Assembly (NCBI GenBank): GCA_009996675.1
Contig: JAACZQ010000016.1
Coordinates: 1-41,075 of the forward strand
Source: Chitinophagaceae bacterium
Lineage (GTDB): Bacteria > Bacteroidota > Bacteroidia > Chitinophagales > Chitinophagaceae
Length of the DNA stretch: 41,075 bases
Reading direction: 5' to 3'
This document shows positions 8,989 to 16,646 of this stretch, in pieces (positions within the stretch are counted from its first letter, which is position 1; each line of letters opens with the position of its first letter). The translations under genes were made by a program, and so were the position numbers. A model generated the notes under the pieces. The model worked only from the letters and a program-made list of their open reading frames with translations. It was not told the DNA's origin and did no database searches.

Positions 8989-8996
8989 CAAAGATA
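8989..8996 (-). promoter_or_regulatory. -7 promoter box upstream of the O-methyltransferase operon
   Basis: The minus strand reads TATCTTTG, a perfect match to the Bacteroidota -7 consensus TAnnTTTG, four bases before the start codon. The -33 region is poor (TTC instead of TTG, about 22 bases upstream). Transcription would start at or next to the ATG, giving a leaderless message. Confidence 0.5.
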
Positions 8997-9059
8997 CGAA
9001 AACTAGCAGGTGGGCCCTGAAGCGGACGGGTGCAATTTGCGTTTTCGAGAATGGCTCGT

Positions 9060-9977
9060 TTATTCCATCTGTGGGAAGAATTTTTCAATGATGTTGTTTT
9101 TTTCAACTTTGATGTATTCCAGGAAAGCGGCTGCGGCGGGAGACGCTTTTTTACCATGCGGCCAGATGAGTTGCCAGGCAGTTTTGATGGGTAATCCTTT
9201 TACCGGAATAATTTTCATATCGCCGTTTTTCAATTCATTTTTGATACCTATCAACGGCATGATGGAATAACCCAATCCCGCCAGTACCGCCTGTTTAACT
9301 GCTTCGTTGGAGGTCAGTTCCATTTTTTTGTAAACGTTGAGCTGATGCTTTTCAAAATACTTTTCCATGGTTTGCCTGGTTCCGGAACCTGTTTCGCGGA
9401 AAAGGAAGGGCAATTGTTCAAATAGTTTTTTAACGCCACTGGCGTCTGGTATAACAGCATCACTGGCTCCAACCAGGTATAATTTATTGGGCAGTAATTC
9501 TATGGAATGTACCGGAAACGCATCCGGCACAATGGATACGAGTGAGAAGTCTACTTCATTTTTTTCCAGGCTTTCAATAACCTTGGTTTTATTGGTAACA
9601 TCCATTACCAGATCAACTCCCGGATTATGTTTCAGAAAACCCGATAAAAAATAGGGCATCACATATTTGCCGGTAGATACTACTGATATTTTCAGTCTGC
9701 CTGATAACTGTCCTTTATAAGCAAGTGTTTTATAGTTGATGGCGTAAACCTGGTTGAGAATATTTTCTGCTGCAATGGCAATTTCTGCTCCGAAATCGGT
9801 GATATAAATTTTCCGGCCTATCAGTTCTGTCAATGGAATATCGAACTGGTCCTGAAACTTTTTTAGCTGTATGGAAACTGCCGGCTGGGTGAGACTGAGT
9901 TCTTCCGCTGCTTTTGTAATGCTTTGGGTTTGCGCAATTTTCAGGAAAATATGCAATTGGTTCAAAGTGTAATTCAT
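9060..9977 (-). CDS. LysR-family transcriptional regulator
   Basis: A 305-residue LysR-type regulator. The N-terminal winged helix-turn-helix is clear: MNYTLNQLHIFLKIAQTQS followed by ITKAAEELSLTQPAVSIQLK. The remaining residues (about 90-300) form the periplasmic-binding-protein-like effector domain. It is divergent from isocitrate dehydrogenase with only 87 bases between the start codons, the usual arrangement for a LysR protein that controls its neighbour; control of icd is therefore inferred, with a TCA-cycle intermediate such as citrate a plausible but unproven effector. A palindrome with a T-N11-A core covers its own start codon, consistent with autorepression. The gene ends 75 bases before the O-methyltransferase gene. 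Confidence 0.95.
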   Translation of the reverse strand: MNYTLNQLHIFLKIAQTQSITKAAEELSLTQPAVSIQLKKFQDQFDIPLTELIGRKIYITDFGAEIAIAAENILNQVYAINYKTLAYKGQLSGRLKISVVSTGKYVMPYFLSGFLKHNPGVDLVMDVTNKTKVIESLEKNEVDFSLVSIVPDAFPVHSIELLPNKLYLVGASDAVIPDASGVKKLFEQLPFLFRETGSGTRQTMEKYFEKHQLNVYKKMELTSNEAVKQAVLAGLGYSIMPLIGIKNELKNGDMKIIPVKGLPIKTAWQLIWPHGKKASPAAAAFLEYIKVEKNNIIEKFFPQME

Positions 9978-9992
9978 AAATAATGTTTATGA
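9974..9992. promoter_or_regulatory. Candidate LysR box (TCATAAA-N5-TTTATGA)
   Basis: Perfect 7-bp inverted repeat with a five-base spacer, containing a T-N11-A core (T9977, A9989) as recognised by LysR-type regulators. It overlaps the lysR start codon, so binding would block lysR expression and could also activate the divergent icd. Sequence match only. Confidence 0.45.
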
Positions 9993-10038
9993 TTAGTATT
10001 GTAAAATTAAATAAAAATATATGATTCGCGCCCTGCAA

Positions 10039-10053
10039 TTTTGTGTCACAAAA
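10039..10053. promoter_or_regulatory. Palindrome TTTTGTG-T-CACAAAA before icd
   Basis: A 7+1+7 inverted repeat ending 11 bases before the icd start codon. The left arm overlaps CAATTTTG (10036-10043), a five-of-six match to the TAnnTTTG -7 box, so the site would sit on the icd promoter or transcription start. An operator for a second regulator, or an additional half of the LysR control region, is possible. Confidence 0.4.
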
Positions 10054-10064
10054 CAAAAAAAGCT

Positions 10065-11501
10065 ATGACAAGAATTACCATTGCAAAGGGAGACGGCATC
10101 GGCCCGGAAATTATGGAGGCCACTTTGGAGATCATCAAAGCTGCGGGAGCACAGCTGGAGATAGATGAGGTGGAAGTAGGTGAAAAAGTTTACCTGGCCG
10201 GAAATACTGCGGGGATTGATAAGAGTGCCTGGGATATTATCCGGAGAAACAAAGTGTTTCTGAAGGCACCCATCACCACACCCCAGGGTGGCGGTTACAA
10301 AAGCCTGAATGTAACAACCCGTAAGTTTCTGGGTCTTTATGCCAATGTACGTCCCTGTATCAGTCTGCATCCTTTTGTGAAAACCAAACATCCGCAGATG
10401 GATATTGTAATCATCCGCGAGAATGAGGAAGATCTGTATGCAGGTATCGAACACCAACAGACCGATGAAGTGGTGCAGTGTTTGAAACTGATCAGCAGAC
10501 CCGGCTGTGAAAAAATTGTACGGTACGCTTTTGAATATGCCAAACAGTATGGCCGGAAAAAAGTAACCTGTTTTACCAAAGACAATATTATGAAGCAGAC
10601 CGATGGTTTGTTTCACCAGGTGTTTGATGAGATCGCCCGGGAATACCCCGATATCGAAAACGAACATTGGATCATAGATATCGGAGCCGCCAAAGTAGCT
10701 GATACGCCGGAGTACTTTGATGTTATTGTAATGCCCAATTTGTACGGCGATGTATTATCGGATGTGGCTGCCCAGATTACCGGATCGGTTGGACTCGCTG
10801 GTTCCGCCAATATCGGAGAATCCTGTGCCATGTTTGAAGCGATTCATGGTTCTGCACCCCGCAGGGCCGGTCAGAATGTTGCCAATCCCTCCGGACTCTT
10901 ACAGGGAGCGGTTATGATGCTGAACCATATTGGTCAGACTACCGTTGCCGAAAAAGTACAGAACGCCTGGCTGAAAACCATAGAAGATGGTATCCATACC
11001 TATGATATCTACAAAGAAGGTGTGAGCAAGCAATGTGTTACCACAACTGAATTTGCCCAGGCAGTGATTGCCAATCTTGGCCAGCAGCCCAGCACCCTCA
11101 AAGCAGTGCATTACGATCAGGAAACGGTACTCACTTTACCTAAATACCAGCGAAAAGCAGCAGCGAAGAAGGAACTGGTGGGCGTGGATCTTTTTGTACA
11201 CTGGGATGGCTATAAAGCCGATGAACTGGCTGAAAAAATCAGGCAGGTATCGGTACCCGGAGTAGAGTTATCCATGATTACCAACCGTGGTATTAAAGTT
11301 TGGCCGGAGGGCTTTGAAGAAACCTTCTGTACCGATCACTGGAGATGCCGGTTTAAGCCATCCAACGGCGCGGGTGTAACTAAAAAACAAATCATTGAAT
11401 TACTGGAAAAAGCAGAAATGCAGGGAATAGACACTATTAAAACGGAGAACCTCTACACGTTCAATGGTAAACAAGCCTATTCATTGGGACAAGGACAATA
11501 A
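10065..11501 (+). CDS. icd: Isocitrate dehydrogenase (Rickettsia/Thermus-type, probably NADP-dependent)
   Basis: TCA-cycle enzyme converting isocitrate to 2-oxoglutarate and CO2. The ATG at 10065 gives 478 residues; a few codons upstream from a TTG add nothing conserved. Substrate-binding residues are visible: KSLNVTTRKFLGLYANVRP (79-97) with Ser80, Asn82, Arg86 and Arg96, and RENEEDLYAG (119-128). The catalytic Lys is in FTKDNIMK (170-177), and metal-binding Asp residues are in NLYGDVLSD (225-233). HGSAPRR (261-267) places two arginines where E. coli IDH has Lys344-Tyr345 that hold the 2'-phosphate of NADP, so NADP use is likely but inferred. A C-terminal extension of about 130 residues marks the long subclass rather than the E. 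coli form. Two small genes follow after 11 and 10 bases, making a probable three-gene operon divergent from lysR. Confidence 0.96.
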   Translation: MTRITIAKGDGIGPEIMEATLEIIKAAGAQLEIDEVEVGEKVYLAGNTAGIDKSAWDIIRRNKVFLKAPITTPQGGGYKSLNVTTRKFLGLYANVRPCISLHPFVKTKHPQMDIVIIRENEEDLYAGIEHQQTDEVVQCLKLISRPGCEKIVRYAFEYAKQYGRKKVTCFTKDNIMKQTDGLFHQVFDEIAREYPDIENEHWIIDIGAAKVADTPEYFDVIVMPNLYGDVLSDVAAQITGSVGLAGSANIGESCAMFEAIHGSAPRRAGQNVANPSGLLQGAVMMLNHIGQTTVAEKVQNAWLKTIEDGIHTYDIYKEGVSKQCVTTTEFAQAVIANLGQQPSTLKAVHYDQETVLTLPKYQRKAAAKKELVGVDLFVHWDGYKADELAEKIRQVSVPGVELSMITNRGIKVWPEGFEETFCTDHWRCRFKPSNGAGVTKKQIIELLEKAEMQGIDTIKTENLYTFNGKQAYSLGQGQ

Positions 11502-11512
11502 AATCAATTAAC

Positions 11513-11758
11513 ATGACACAATTACAACTGATACAAGGAAAGTTTCAAACGGCAGAAGCGCTTGATCTGATATCGCAGCTGGTGAACGTAAAAATCAAGT
11601 ACCATGAAGATAAGATCAGGGGATCAGAGCAGGAGGAGGATATTAAAATGCGGGAAAACAGGATTAAGCAACTGCAGAAAGAATTGGCTGAACTCAGAAA
11701 CCGTATAACTGCTGATGCACCTATGGTAAGCATTGCATCCGGTATTCATATCAATTAA
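11513..11758 (+). CDS. Small hypothetical protein, paralogue of the next gene
   Basis: An 81-residue soluble, highly charged protein beginning MTQLQLIQGKFQTAEALDLI. It has no signal peptide or membrane segment and is predicted mostly helical, with a probable coiled coil at about 45-67. It aligns with the neighbouring 118-residue protein: LIQGKFQTAEA against LINGVFTPDEA, and KIKYHED against KINFHRM, followed in both by a charged helix. Proteins like this occur in many Bacteroidota as uncharacterised small proteins (from memory, not searched). The gene begins 11 bases after icd and ends 10 before its paralogue, so it should be transcribed with icd. Function unknown; a regulatory or binding role is a guess from size and context. 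Confidence 0.85.
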   Translation: MTQLQLIQGKFQTAEALDLISQLVNVKIKYHEDKIRGSEQEEDIKMRENRIKQLQKELAELRNRITADAPMVSIASGIHIN

Positions 11759-11768
11759 AACACAGAAT

Positions 11769-12125
11769 ATGAACAGTACAGAAAATGTTAAGCTGATTAA
11801 TGGTGTTTTCACACCGGATGAAGCAAAAGAAGTATTGCTGACTTTACTCAACCACAAAATCAATTTTCACCGCATGCGCAACTTCAGTTCTGAAGAGCGA
11901 TTGGGTGAACCGGATCCCGCTTCTACCAAGCGATTGGCCGAACTCTACAAAAGCCGTGAACAGGTATTGGCTTTGTTGGATCGTGTTAATACTTCCGGTC
12001 ATAAACTGGTTATAGAGTCGATGGTGCATATTCAGCTGGGCGAAAAAATGGAATTGGCCGAAAATCCATCCAGCTTGCCTCCGCAAGGTGAAATCAAAGA
12101 ACAAGAGTTGATTCAGTTGTGGTAA
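11769..12125 (+). CDS. Small hypothetical protein, second paralogue
   Basis: A 118-residue soluble protein. The ATG at 11769 is preferred over an upstream in-frame start because MNSTENVKLINGVFTPDEAK lines up with the start of the preceding gene. The N-terminal half (to about residue 80) matches that paralogue; NFSSEERLGEPD and a charged helix with KRLAELYKSREQVLALLD are visible. The C-terminal 30 residues (Glu/Pro/Gln-rich, ending ELIQLW) are its own. No signal peptide, membrane segment or known catalytic motif is seen. It closes the icd operon and is followed by a strong hairpin at 12147-12192. Function unknown. Confidence 0.85.
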   Translation: MNSTENVKLINGVFTPDEAKEVLLTLLNHKINFHRMRNFSSEERLGEPDPASTKRLAELYKSREQVLALLDRVNTSGHKLVIESMVHIQLGEKMELAENPSSLPPQGEIKEQELIQLW

Positions 12126-12146
12126 ACAACTGAATCCAAAAAATGC

Positions 12147-12192
12147 AATGGTTGAGTTGAGTAATACAACTGTATCCTTCAACTCAACCATT
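12147..12192. terminator. Bidirectional terminator between the icd operon and the symporter gene
   Basis: Perfect 14-bp stem AATGGTTGAGTTGA (12147-12160) with TCAACTCAACCATT (12179-12192) and an 18-base loop. TTCTTTATTT follows on the plus strand, and an A-run (12138-12143) gives a T-run for minus-strand transcripts. It lies between two convergent stop codons at 12125 and 12199. Confidence 0.75.
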
Positions 12193-12198
12193 CTTTAT

Positions 12199-13653
12199 TT
12201 AAGCTGTCTGAACTGTTTTTTTCGAAACCAGGAATAATCCCAGGAAGGTAATCAGGCCGTTGATGATCAGTAATTCCAGTCCGATTTCAAAAGAACCGAA
12301 GATGGCTTTCTGGTATTTATCAAGCAACAGGCATAACAGTGGGGAAGCAATGCAGATATACGGTACCAGGTTATCATTCACTGTACGTTTGGTGAGTATG
12401 CCAAAAGTGAACAGGCCCAGTAATGGTCCGTATGTATAAGCCGCCACTTTCAGGATCACGCCAATCATGCTGCTGCTGTCGATCCATTTATAAACCATAA
12501 CAAAAAGCAGGAAGATCAATGCGAAAGTGAGGTGTACGCGCTGACGGATTTTCTTTTTCTCAGTATCATGCCAGTCATCGCGGCGCTGCATACCCAGTAT
12601 ATCGATACAGAAAGAAGAAGTGAGGGCCGTAATGGCACCATCTGCACTGGGGAACAAGGCCGATATCAATGCAATGATAAAGATAACCGATACCATCTGC
12701 GGCATGTGGTTGAGTGCAATGTTCGGGAATAATTTATCACCGGTAGCCGTAATGCCCTGTGCATCGGCAAAGAGGTATAATAAACCTCCCAGCAACAGGA
12801 ACAAGCCAATGACTACCAGCATGATAAAACCCAGGGTAACCACATTTTTCTGTGAGTCTTTCAGGGTCTTTACAGAAATGTTTTTCTGCATCATTTCCTG
12901 GTCCATACCGGTCATGGTGAGTGTAACAAAAGCACCGGCAAGGATTTGTTTGACAAAAAACAGTTTACTGGAAGGGTCGGTGAAAAATATTTTGGAATAC
13001 CCTTTTTCGCCCATGGCCTGCAGGCTCTGACCCAGGCTCATGTCGAGCTGACTGAGGATATACACCACACAGATCACCAGTCCCAGTAACATACAGGTGG
13101 TTTGCAGGGTATCGGTCCATACAATGGTTTTCACACCGCCTTCATAGGTGTACAGCAGGATCATAACCAGTATGATGAGGGTAGTAGCCCAGAAGGGTAC
13201 ATGAAAACTTTCGAGGATGGCGTCCTGTAAAATGCGAACCACCAGGTACAAACGGGCGGTGGCACCGAGGGTACGGGAAAGAATAAAAAATGAGGCACCT
13301 GTTTTATAGGATTTAAAACCAAGTCTGGTACTCAGGTAATTGTAAATGGAAGTCAGGTTGAGTTTGTAATACAGGGGTAAGAGTACAAATGCGATGGCGA
13401 AATAACCAATCAGGTATCCCAGCGTGATTTGGAGATAGGCAAATGATTCTTTGGCAACAGCACCTGGCACACTCACGAATGTAACTCCGCTGAGGGATGT
13501 ACCAATCATGCCAAAAGCTACCAGCATCCAGTTACTGTTTCTGTTGCCGATAAAGAAAGATTCATTATTACTGCCGCGCCCGGTGAACCAGGCTACAACC
13601 AGGAGTACAAGAAAATAAATGATGACAAAAGAGAACAACAGGACTGGCGACAT
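12199..13653 (-). CDS. Sodium:solute symporter (SSS/SLC5 family)
   Basis: Inner-membrane Na+-coupled transporter of 484 residues with about 13 hydrophobic segments. The ATG at 13653 (MSPVLLFSFVIIYFLVLLVV) puts the first membrane helix at the N-terminus as in family members; the frame continues upstream for about 100 codons but that part is proline- and cysteine-rich and has no family character. The conserved early segment FFIGNRNSNWMLVAFGMIGT followed by SLSGVTFVSVPG is the family signature of the unwound first helix that binds Na+ and substrate. The solute could be an amino acid, sugar, nucleoside or sialic acid; nothing nearby decides it. It is divergent from the LOG-family gene and convergent with the icd operon. 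Confidence 0.93.
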   Translation of the reverse strand: MSPVLLFSFVIIYFLVLLVVAWFTGRGSNNESFFIGNRNSNWMLVAFGMIGTSLSGVTFVSVPGAVAKESFAYLQITLGYLIGYFAIAFVLLPLYYKLNLTSIYNYLSTRLGFKSYKTGASFFILSRTLGATARLYLVVRILQDAILESFHVPFWATTLIILVMILLYTYEGGVKTIVWTDTLQTTCMLLGLVICVVYILSQLDMSLGQSLQAMGEKGYSKIFFTDPSSKLFFVKQILAGAFVTLTMTGMDQEMMQKNISVKTLKDSQKNVVTLGFIMLVVIGLFLLLGGLLYLFADAQGITATGDKLFPNIALNHMPQMVSVIFIIALISALFPSADGAITALTSSFCIDILGMQRRDDWHDTEKKKIRQRVHLTFALIFLLFVMVYKWIDSSSMIGVILKVAAYTYGPLLGLFTFGILTKRTVNDNLVPYICIASPLLCLLLDKYQKAIFGSFEIGLELLIINGLITFLGLFLVSKKTVQTA

Positions 13654-13807
13654 AGCAAGTTTTTTTGGTTCCGGTGATTGGGAAAGCAATAAAGATAGGG
13701 CTTGTTTGCGTTTTGTTGCAGGTTTTTGGAATGCAAATCTACAAAAACAGGCAGACCGGTGGTGTGCTGCTAAAAGCGGCTTACCTTGCGTGGCAAATCC
13801 TGGGTAT

Positions 13808-14347
13808 ATGCAGATACAACAACTGGCTGTTTTTTGTGGCTCAAAAGAGGGGCGTAATCCTTTGTATATGCAAGTTGCGGCTGATCTGGGTCGCCTGATG
13901 GCAGCAAGGGGTATTACATTGGTGTATGGGGGTGGTAACAAGGGGCTGATGGGGGCGGTGGCCAATGGGGTAATGGATCATGGGGGCAAAGCCATTGGGG
14001 TGATCCCGGAAGTATTGATTGCCTGGGAGCACCAACACGAGGGGCTGACCGAACTGCATGTTGTACCGGATATGCATGTGCGTAAGAAAATGATGTATGA
14101 GCTTTGTGATGCAGCGGTGGTATTACCCGGTGGTCATGGTACCCTGGATGAATTATTTGAAATGCTTACCTGGAACACGTTGAACATCCACAATAAAAAA
14201 ATAATCCTGCTGAATACAGCAGGATATTATACGTCATTGATCGAACATATGCGTGTGATGACGGCGCAGGGCTTTTTATACGACAACTGGGAAGAACGGT
14301 TGATTGTTTGTACCAGTGCCGAAGAAGCTATTGCCCTTTTCGATTGA
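13808..14347 (+). CDS. LOG-family protein (cytokinin riboside 5'-monophosphate phosphoribohydrolase-like)
   Basis: A 179-residue Rossmann-fold protein of the TIGR00730/LOG family. Members cleave the base from nucleoside 5'-monophosphates; outside plants this probably serves nucleotide housekeeping. The signature motifs are VYGGGNKGLMG (about 38-48) and PGGHGTLDELFE (about 99-110), the second with the catalytic Glu. The ATG at 13808 (MQIQQLAVFCGSKEG) matches family N-termini, whereas the frame open upstream to 13619 overlaps the symporter gene and lacks similarity. Its 3' end overlaps the convergent outer-membrane-protein gene by 20 bases. Physiological substrate uncertain. Confidence 0.93.
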   Translation: MQIQQLAVFCGSKEGRNPLYMQVAADLGRLMAARGITLVYGGGNKGLMGAVANGVMDHGGKAIGVIPEVLIAWEHQHEGLTELHVVPDMHVRKKMMYELCDAAVVLPGGHGTLDELFEMLTWNTLNIHNKKIILLNTAGYYTSLIEHMRVMTAQGFLYDNWEERLIVCTSAEEAIALFD

Positions 14348-14939
14348 GGTATACCCCAAAGCCGGCCCGGAATACAGGCAGGGGATCATTAAACTGATCG
14401 CGGTAGGGGGAGTTGATATTCTGCAATACGTCAATCATCAGTGTGAAATAGGAGTATTGTCCGCCTATTACCCGGTTTCCATAACCTACACCTACTAATA
14501 AACTACCGGCATTATAATTGTATTTCGCGGTAGCGCCGCTGAATACGTTTTTCTGGGAAGAACTGATCCAGTTGTATTCGGGTTGTATCTGCAGGTGCAG
14601 GAAGTTAACCGGCCAGATGCGTAAAAAAGTACCGGCTCCATAATTGAAATTGCGGAAACGGATATTGCTGAAATCAGACGCATTCTGTGAAAAGTAGTTG
14701 AAGTTTAAAGCTACACCGGCATCCAGCCATTTGTTTACGCTGTAACCCAGTTCAGGGTTGATACCCACATTGAAATAGCGGTTCCCCAGGGACAGGTTCA
14801 ATCCGGAGCCGAAGAACATATTTTCTTTTTTAAATCCTTTGGGCATATCGCCACCGGTATCGTTCTGCTGTGCTTTCAGGCTGCTGAAGCCTATGAGGGC
14901 TAAGCAGGTAATCATCAAAAACGGCTTCTTCATCTTCAT
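14328..14939 (-). CDS. Outer membrane beta-barrel protein
   Basis: A 203-residue protein with a signal peptide (MKMKKPFLMITCLALIGFSS, cleavage near SLKAQ) followed by alternating hydrophobic and polar strands (for example FFGSGLNLSLGNRYFNVGIN and SLLVGVGYGNRVIGGQYSYF) that suggest a small barrel of about eight to ten strands, similar to the OMP_b-brl proteins common in Bacteroidota. It begins 24 bases after the FAD oxidase gene and is probably co-transcribed with it. The function is unknown; many such barrels are structural or adhesion-related. The 3' end overlaps the convergent LOG gene by 20 bases. Confidence 0.85.
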   Translation of the reverse strand: MKMKKPFLMITCLALIGFSSLKAQQNDTGGDMPKGFKKENMFFGSGLNLSLGNRYFNVGINPELGYSVNKWLDAGVALNFNYFSQNASDFSNIRFRNFNYGAGTFLRIWPVNFLHLQIQPEYNWISSSQKNVFSGATAKYNYNAGSLLVGVGYGNRVIGGQYSYFTLMIDVLQNINSPYRDQFNDPLPVFRAGFGVYLNRKGQ

Positions 14940-14963
14940 CTGTATTTATGGTAAAAATAACAA

Positions 14964-16385
14964 TCAGTTCAAGTCAAATATTTTTCCGGCATTTAAAATA
15001 TTGTTAGGATCAAATGCTTTTTTGATCTGTTGCATGAGTTGCAGGTTGGCAGCCCTGAAAACGGTACTCAGATAGGGTTTTTGAATCAGTCCGATCCCAT
15101 GTTCTCCGCTGATGGTGCCCCCCAATTCATGTACCAGTTCAAAGAGCGCACGTAAGGCTGTTGTCATTTCAGCATTACCGTGACTGTTTTTAATGGTCGG
15201 ATGATTGATCCGTATATGCAGGTTGCCATCGCCGGCATGCCCATAGCAAACAGCCTGGAACCCATATTGTTTACCCAGTGCTTTTACGCCTTTGATCAGT
15301 GCGGGTAATTCTGCACGTGGTACAACGGTATCTTCTTCAATGGTATAACCGCTGGCTTTTACGGCTTCTGCGGCGCGTCTGCGCAATTTCCAGAGTTCGG
15401 CTTTTTGCTGTGCATCATCCGCAAAAAATACTTCCCCGGCTTCAAAATCGTTGAGTAATGTGGCAATGGATTCCATATCCTGCATCAGTACATCCATATT
15501 ATTACCATCCACTTCAATGATGAGGTGTGCGGCAATATCATCGTTTACGGGTACGGCAGAACTGTCCACCATTTTGCTCACGATCTTCAATGCATCAATT
15601 TCCACCAGTTCCAGTGCGCTGGGTACAAATCCGGCGCGGAAAATGGCACTCACGGCTTCACTGGCTTTTTCCAGGGATGCAAAAGGCACCAGCATCAACA
15701 GATCGTATTTGGGGAAGGGAATGAGCCGGAGTACAATCTTGGTTACAATGCCCAATGTTCCTTCGCTGCCTACTACCAGTTGGGTGAGGTTGTATCCGGT
15801 TGAATTTTTCAACACATTGGCACCGGTCCAGATAATATCACCGTTGGGTAATACCAGTTCCAGGTTCAGCACATAATCCTTTACCACACCGTATTTCACA
15901 GCTTTGGGGCCGCCGCTGTTTTCGGCAATATTACCGCCGATGAAACAACTGCCACGGCTACTGGGATCGGGTGGATAAAAGAGTCCTTTTTCTTTCACGG
16001 CGTTTTGCAGCACTTCTGTGATCACACCGGGTTCGGTGGTTACCTGCAGGTTACGTTCATCTATCTGCAGGATCTGGTTCATACGCTCGGTGGATAAGAG
16101 TACACCACCCAGGTGGGGTAGGGCACCGCCGCTGAGACCCGTACCGGCACCACGAGGTGTTACGGGGATCAGGTCGCGGTTACAGATCTTCATAATGGCC
16201 GATATCTCATCTGCAGTACGAGGTTTGATGACAACCTCAGGCGGAAAGGATAATTGTTCGGTTTCATCATGACCATATCGTTGTAAACTTTCTTCATCAA
16301 CCAAAACAAAAGAATCCCCAACAATGGATCTGAATTGTTGCAGGTGTTCGGTTGAAATAGTTCCCTTTGCCACCGGGACATTCAT
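14964..16385 (-). CDS. FAD-linked oxidase, GlcD/D-lactate dehydrogenase family
   Basis: A 473-residue flavoprotein of the GlcD/DLD2 group that oxidises D-2-hydroxyacids such as glycolate, D-lactate or D-2-hydroxyglutarate. The PCMH-type FAD domain (about 45-225) contains TPRGAGTGLSGGALP (about 74-88), PPDPSSRGSCFIGGNIAEN and GLFYPP; the FAD-oxidase C-terminal domain (about 230-470) contains CYGHAGDGNLHIRI and GTISGEHGIG with the residues that bind metal and substrate. No iron-sulphur domain is fused and no glcE or glcF is nearby, which favours a single-subunit enzyme of the DLD2/D-2HGDH kind. It is divergent from pckA across 261 bases. Exact substrate undecided. Confidence 0.92.
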   Translation of the reverse strand: MNVPVAKGTISTEHLQQFRSIVGDSFVLVDEESLQRYGHDETEQLSFPPEVVIKPRTADEISAIMKICNRDLIPVTPRGAGTGLSGGALPHLGGVLLSTERMNQILQIDERNLQVTTEPGVITEVLQNAVKEKGLFYPPDPSSRGSCFIGGNIAENSGGPKAVKYGVVKDYVLNLELVLPNGDIIWTGANVLKNSTGYNLTQLVVGSEGTLGIVTKIVLRLIPFPKYDLLMLVPFASLEKASEAVSAIFRAGFVPSALELVEIDALKIVSKMVDSSAVPVNDDIAAHLIIEVDGNNMDVLMQDMESIATLLNDFEAGEVFFADDAQQKAELWKLRRRAAEAVKASGYTIEEDTVVPRAELPALIKGVKALGKQYGFQAVCYGHAGDGNLHIRINHPTIKNSHGNAEMTTALRALFELVHELGGTISGEHGIGLIQKPYLSTVFRAANLQLMQQIKKAFDPNNILNAGKIFDLN

Positions 16386-16424
16386 ACGCGCAAAATTTTG
16401 GTAAAAATACTCGCTTGCACCCAG

Positions 16425-16458
16425 AACTGCGAACGAAAAACCGCAATTATCCGCAGTT
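16425..16458. repeat. Inverted repeat AACTGCG/CGCAGTT in the FAD oxidase-pckA gap
   Basis: Perfect 7-bp arms (16425-16431 and 16452-16458) with a 20-base spacer that itself contains AAAAACCGC partly complementary to GCAGTTTTT. It lies in the 261-base divergent intergenic region, which otherwise holds only AT-rich sequence and the pckA -7 box. May be an operator or a minor hairpin. Confidence 0.3.
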
Positions 16459-16612
16459 TTTTATAAAACCTTCAAACGATTGACTGACAGACTGTTGAAT
16501 CCGATAAAATACCATGCGGTTTTTTAAAAAATTTACAAGAAAAAATGAAAATGCTTGCAAAGGAATAACGTGTAGTAACCACACTAATCCATGGCTGTGA
16601 ATGGGAAACGAT

Positions 16613-16620
16613 TACTTTTG
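16613..16620 (+). promoter_or_regulatory. -7 promoter box of pckA (TACTTTTG)
   Basis: Perfect match to TAnnTTTG, 26 bases upstream of the pckA ATG, which would give a leader of about 20 bases. No good TTG was seen in the -33 window, so strength may depend on an activator. Confidence 0.45.
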
Positions 16621-16646
16621 TCGAAATAACTAACGATTGTTTGTAT

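Noticed and set aside
9993..10667. 224-codon open frame on the minus strand over the start of icd
   Set aside because: Covers the conserved isocitrate-binding region of icd and the lysR-icd promoter gap; the protein has no recognisable feature.
13619..13807. Upstream extension of the LOG-family frame
   Set aside because: It overlaps the N-terminus of the symporter gene, lacks similarity and would put 63 residues ahead of a normal LOG start.
13654..13965. Upstream extension of the symporter frame
   Set aside because: About 100 Pro/Cys/Arg-rich residues before the first membrane helix, overlapping the LOG gene antisense; start at 13653 fits the family.
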